Below are positions 31,789 through 32,994 of a stretch of 32,994 nucleotides of DNA, piece after piece. The DNA is from Alphaproteobacteria bacterium. GTDB lineage: Bacteria; Pseudomonadota; Alphaproteobacteria; UBA2136; JAPPOO01. The notes under the pieces were generated by a model. That model did no database searches, had not been told where the DNA came from, and was given only the letters and a program-made list of their open reading frames with translations. The stretch lies in contig JAPPOO010000006.1 in the NCBI GenBank assembly GCA_028817875.1, positions 1-32,994 on the forward strand. The letters are read 5' to 3'. Both the position numbers and the translations under genes were made by a program. The stretch's first letter is position 1; the number at the start of each line of letters is the position of its first letter.

Positions 31789-32877
31789 TTAACGGTTTTC
31801 TCTCCATATAAATAACAGTGCTATAAGGCTAAAGACCACTGGTAGTGACCATTGTGCTATCAGTATAAAAACCATACCTCCCACGGCTAAGCTATGAGCG
31901 ACAATTAGTAATGTTTGATAGGTAAAGGCACATAATGATGCAATAGTAAGAGAGGTGCCTACACCGCTTCGGCGAGTGCGTGGAATAAGTAAAAAAGCAG
32001 CCGCTAAGAGCACTAGTGGAAGAGGGGTAAGGGGCCACAAAAAGCGTTTATGTAGTTCGGCTTTTAGCTGGTAAGTATCCTTTTGAGATGTTTTTTTATC
32101 TTGAATTATACTTTGCAGTTCTGAGATTGTGTATTCTTCTGGTGCGCGGCTGCGAGGCCCTGGAACTTTAAGGGCGCGAGATACTTCAACAGCGTGTTCT
32201 TTGAATTGTAGCATACTTACTTGGTTGGGAGTTATGTCCTGCCGGATACCTTCTTGTAAAATGAGTTGAGGCAGCCCTGTATCGCTAGCTTTAATTTCGC
32301 CTTTTTGAGCCATCCAAGTAACGGGGCGTTCCTCATCACGGTTATCATGCACCAAGATGCCTTCCATTGTATAAGGGGATGTTCTGCGCTTTAAGTAGAC
32401 CATAAGTCCATCCCCAAGTTGGTTAAAAGTACCTGTTTCTAGTAGAAGGTGTCCTTCGCTATTACGTAAATGATGCTGAAAGTTTTTAAATGAAACCATG
32501 CTGTTAGGAAGAATGTGTAATGATATAGCATATCCAAGAGCAATAACGAACACTGTTGCTAATAGAATAGGTTTAATAAGTTTAAAGCTTGATAAACCTG
32601 AACTAAAAAGTGGAGGGAGTTCGCTATCATCATTTAACCTTTTAAACAGCAGACAAGCACCTGCAAAAAATGAAAGTGGTAAAATAAACATCAATAGAAA
32701 TGGTACGAGTAGCAAAGTAAGATGCAAAAATGTGGATAGGCCTAGCCCTTTATTCATCATTAAGTCTAAAAAACGGAGGCTTTGAGTAAGCCAAACGAGA
32801 GAAAGCAGGACGAATGTTGCCAACAAAGTTGGGCGTGTAAGCTCTTTAATTAGGTAAAAATTTAGCATTGGCAACAT
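31789..32877 (-). CDS. lptF: LPS export ABC transporter permease LptF
   Basis: The 362-residue protein has six membrane helices around a periplasmic jellyroll domain (about residues 120-255). LPLSFFAGACLLFKRLNDDS followed by ELPPLFSSGLSSFKLIKPIL is the LptF coupling-helix region (about 65-105). It opens LNFYLIKELTRPTLLATFVL. It pairs with LptG, encoded directly after it; the ATPase LptB is elsewhere. Start codon choice is uncertain (ATG 32877 or 32868), as no SD is seen. Confidence 0.94.
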   Translation of the reverse strand: MLPMLNFYLIKELTRPTLLATFVLLSLVWLTQSLRFLDLMMNKGLGLSTFLHLTLLLVPFLLMFILPLSFFAGACLLFKRLNDDSELPPLFSSGLSSFKLIKPILLATVFVIALGYAISLHILPNSMVSFKNFQHHLRNSEGHLLLETGTFNQLGDGLMVYLKRRTSPYTMEGILVHDNRDEERPVTWMAQKGEIKASDTGLPQLILQEGIRQDITPNQVSMLQFKEHAVEVSRALKVPGPRSRAPEEYTISELQSIIQDKKTSQKDTYQLKAELHKRFLWPLTPLPLVLLAAAFLLIPRTRRSGVGTSLTIASLCAFTYQTLLIVAHSLAVGGMVFILIAQWSLPVVFSLIALLFIWRENR

Positions 32878-32967
32878 GTCTACATTAAAAATCGTTGTTT
32901 GTTAACTAAGAAAAGTTTCAGCGCCTCTTGCATTAAGTGTATAGCCGTTATATCTTCAAAATACTTA

Positions 32968-32976
32968 ATTGTATCA
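32968..32976 (-). promoter_or_regulatory. extended -10-like box upstream of lptF
   Basis: On the minus strand TGATACAAT (TGn plus TACAAT) lies about 90 nt before lptF. A matching -35 would fall at the window edge, so it cannot be checked. Otherwise the 117 bp upstream of lptF shows nothing clear. Confidence 0.3.
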
Positions 32977-32994
32977 GGTTAATAATGCTAAAAA

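Noticed and set aside
1-32994. tRNA, rRNA, CRISPR or insertion-sequence content
   Set aside because: I looked for tRNA-like T-arm sequences, regularly spaced direct repeats and transposase motifs and saw none.

Overview
The window looks like chromosomal DNA of a free-living, flagellated, Gram-negative bacterium with an AT-leaning genome, most likely an alphaproteobacterium. This rests on gene content and order: a divergent flagellar block (flhX-hyp-fliO-fliP against fliK-flgD-flgE), mrp followed by hflK-hflC, acpP-fabF-mltG-gmk, and lptF-lptG-lptD-surA-ksgA. I cannot assign a genus from the sequence alone. I saw no tRNA, rRNA, CRISPR array, transposase or integrase.

Region 1 (1-5.3 kb). A 5'-truncated TPR-repeat protein is followed 4 nt later by a small protein resembling the archaeal CTP-dependent riboflavin kinase (DUF120) fold. 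Facing them are an EamA/DMT-like membrane protein and a tightly packed flagellar export operon on the minus strand: an FlhB C-domain paralogue, a small helical protein, FliO and FliP.

Region 2 (5.3-9.7 kb). The divergent flagellar operon fliK-flgD-flgE encodes hook-length control, hook cap and hook. The intergenic region between the two flagellar operons holds a 40-bp nested inverted repeat and a sigma54-like element.

Region 3 (9.66-11.39 kb). This accessory-looking insert begins with about 215 nt of densely base-paired, apparently non-coding sequence just after flgE, a candidate structured RNA. Two unrecognised minus-strand genes follow, each with its own promoter and terminator. One of their promoter regions resembles the region upstream of the distant EamA-like gene.

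Region 4 (11.39-16.85 kb). A tightly spaced surface-glycan operon encodes a Wzz-like co-polymerase, a BY-kinase-like ATPase lacking the Walker A lysine, an exported FecR-domain protein, and a set resembling the three-component Gtr system: GtrB-like GT2 enzyme, GT-C-like membrane glycosyltransferase and GtrA flippase. The set could move a lipid-linked sugar across the inner membrane and attach it to a surface polymer.

Region 5 (16.9-22.6 kb). A tandem-domain ThyX-like protein, an exported four-cysteine protein and the Fe-S carrier ATPase Mrp come first. A secreted, extremely Lys/Arg-rich, cysteine-containing protein lies on the opposite strand. The FtsH regulators HflK and HflC follow.

Region 6 (22.6-33 kb). 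Plus-strand genes cover fatty-acid synthesis, peptidoglycan and nucleotide metabolism (acpP, fabF, mltG, gmk) and end with a small lipoprotein. Converging on them is the outer-membrane biogenesis block lptF, lptG, lptD, surA and ksgA, without the pdxA gene often found between surA and ksgA.

The items most worth a second look are the RNA-like region after flgE, the split-motif tandem ThyX, the DUF120-like protein, the lysine-less BY-kinase homologue in a Wzz/Gtr operon, the basic secreted protein, and several genes whose -10-like box sits so close to the start codon that leaderless transcripts are possible.
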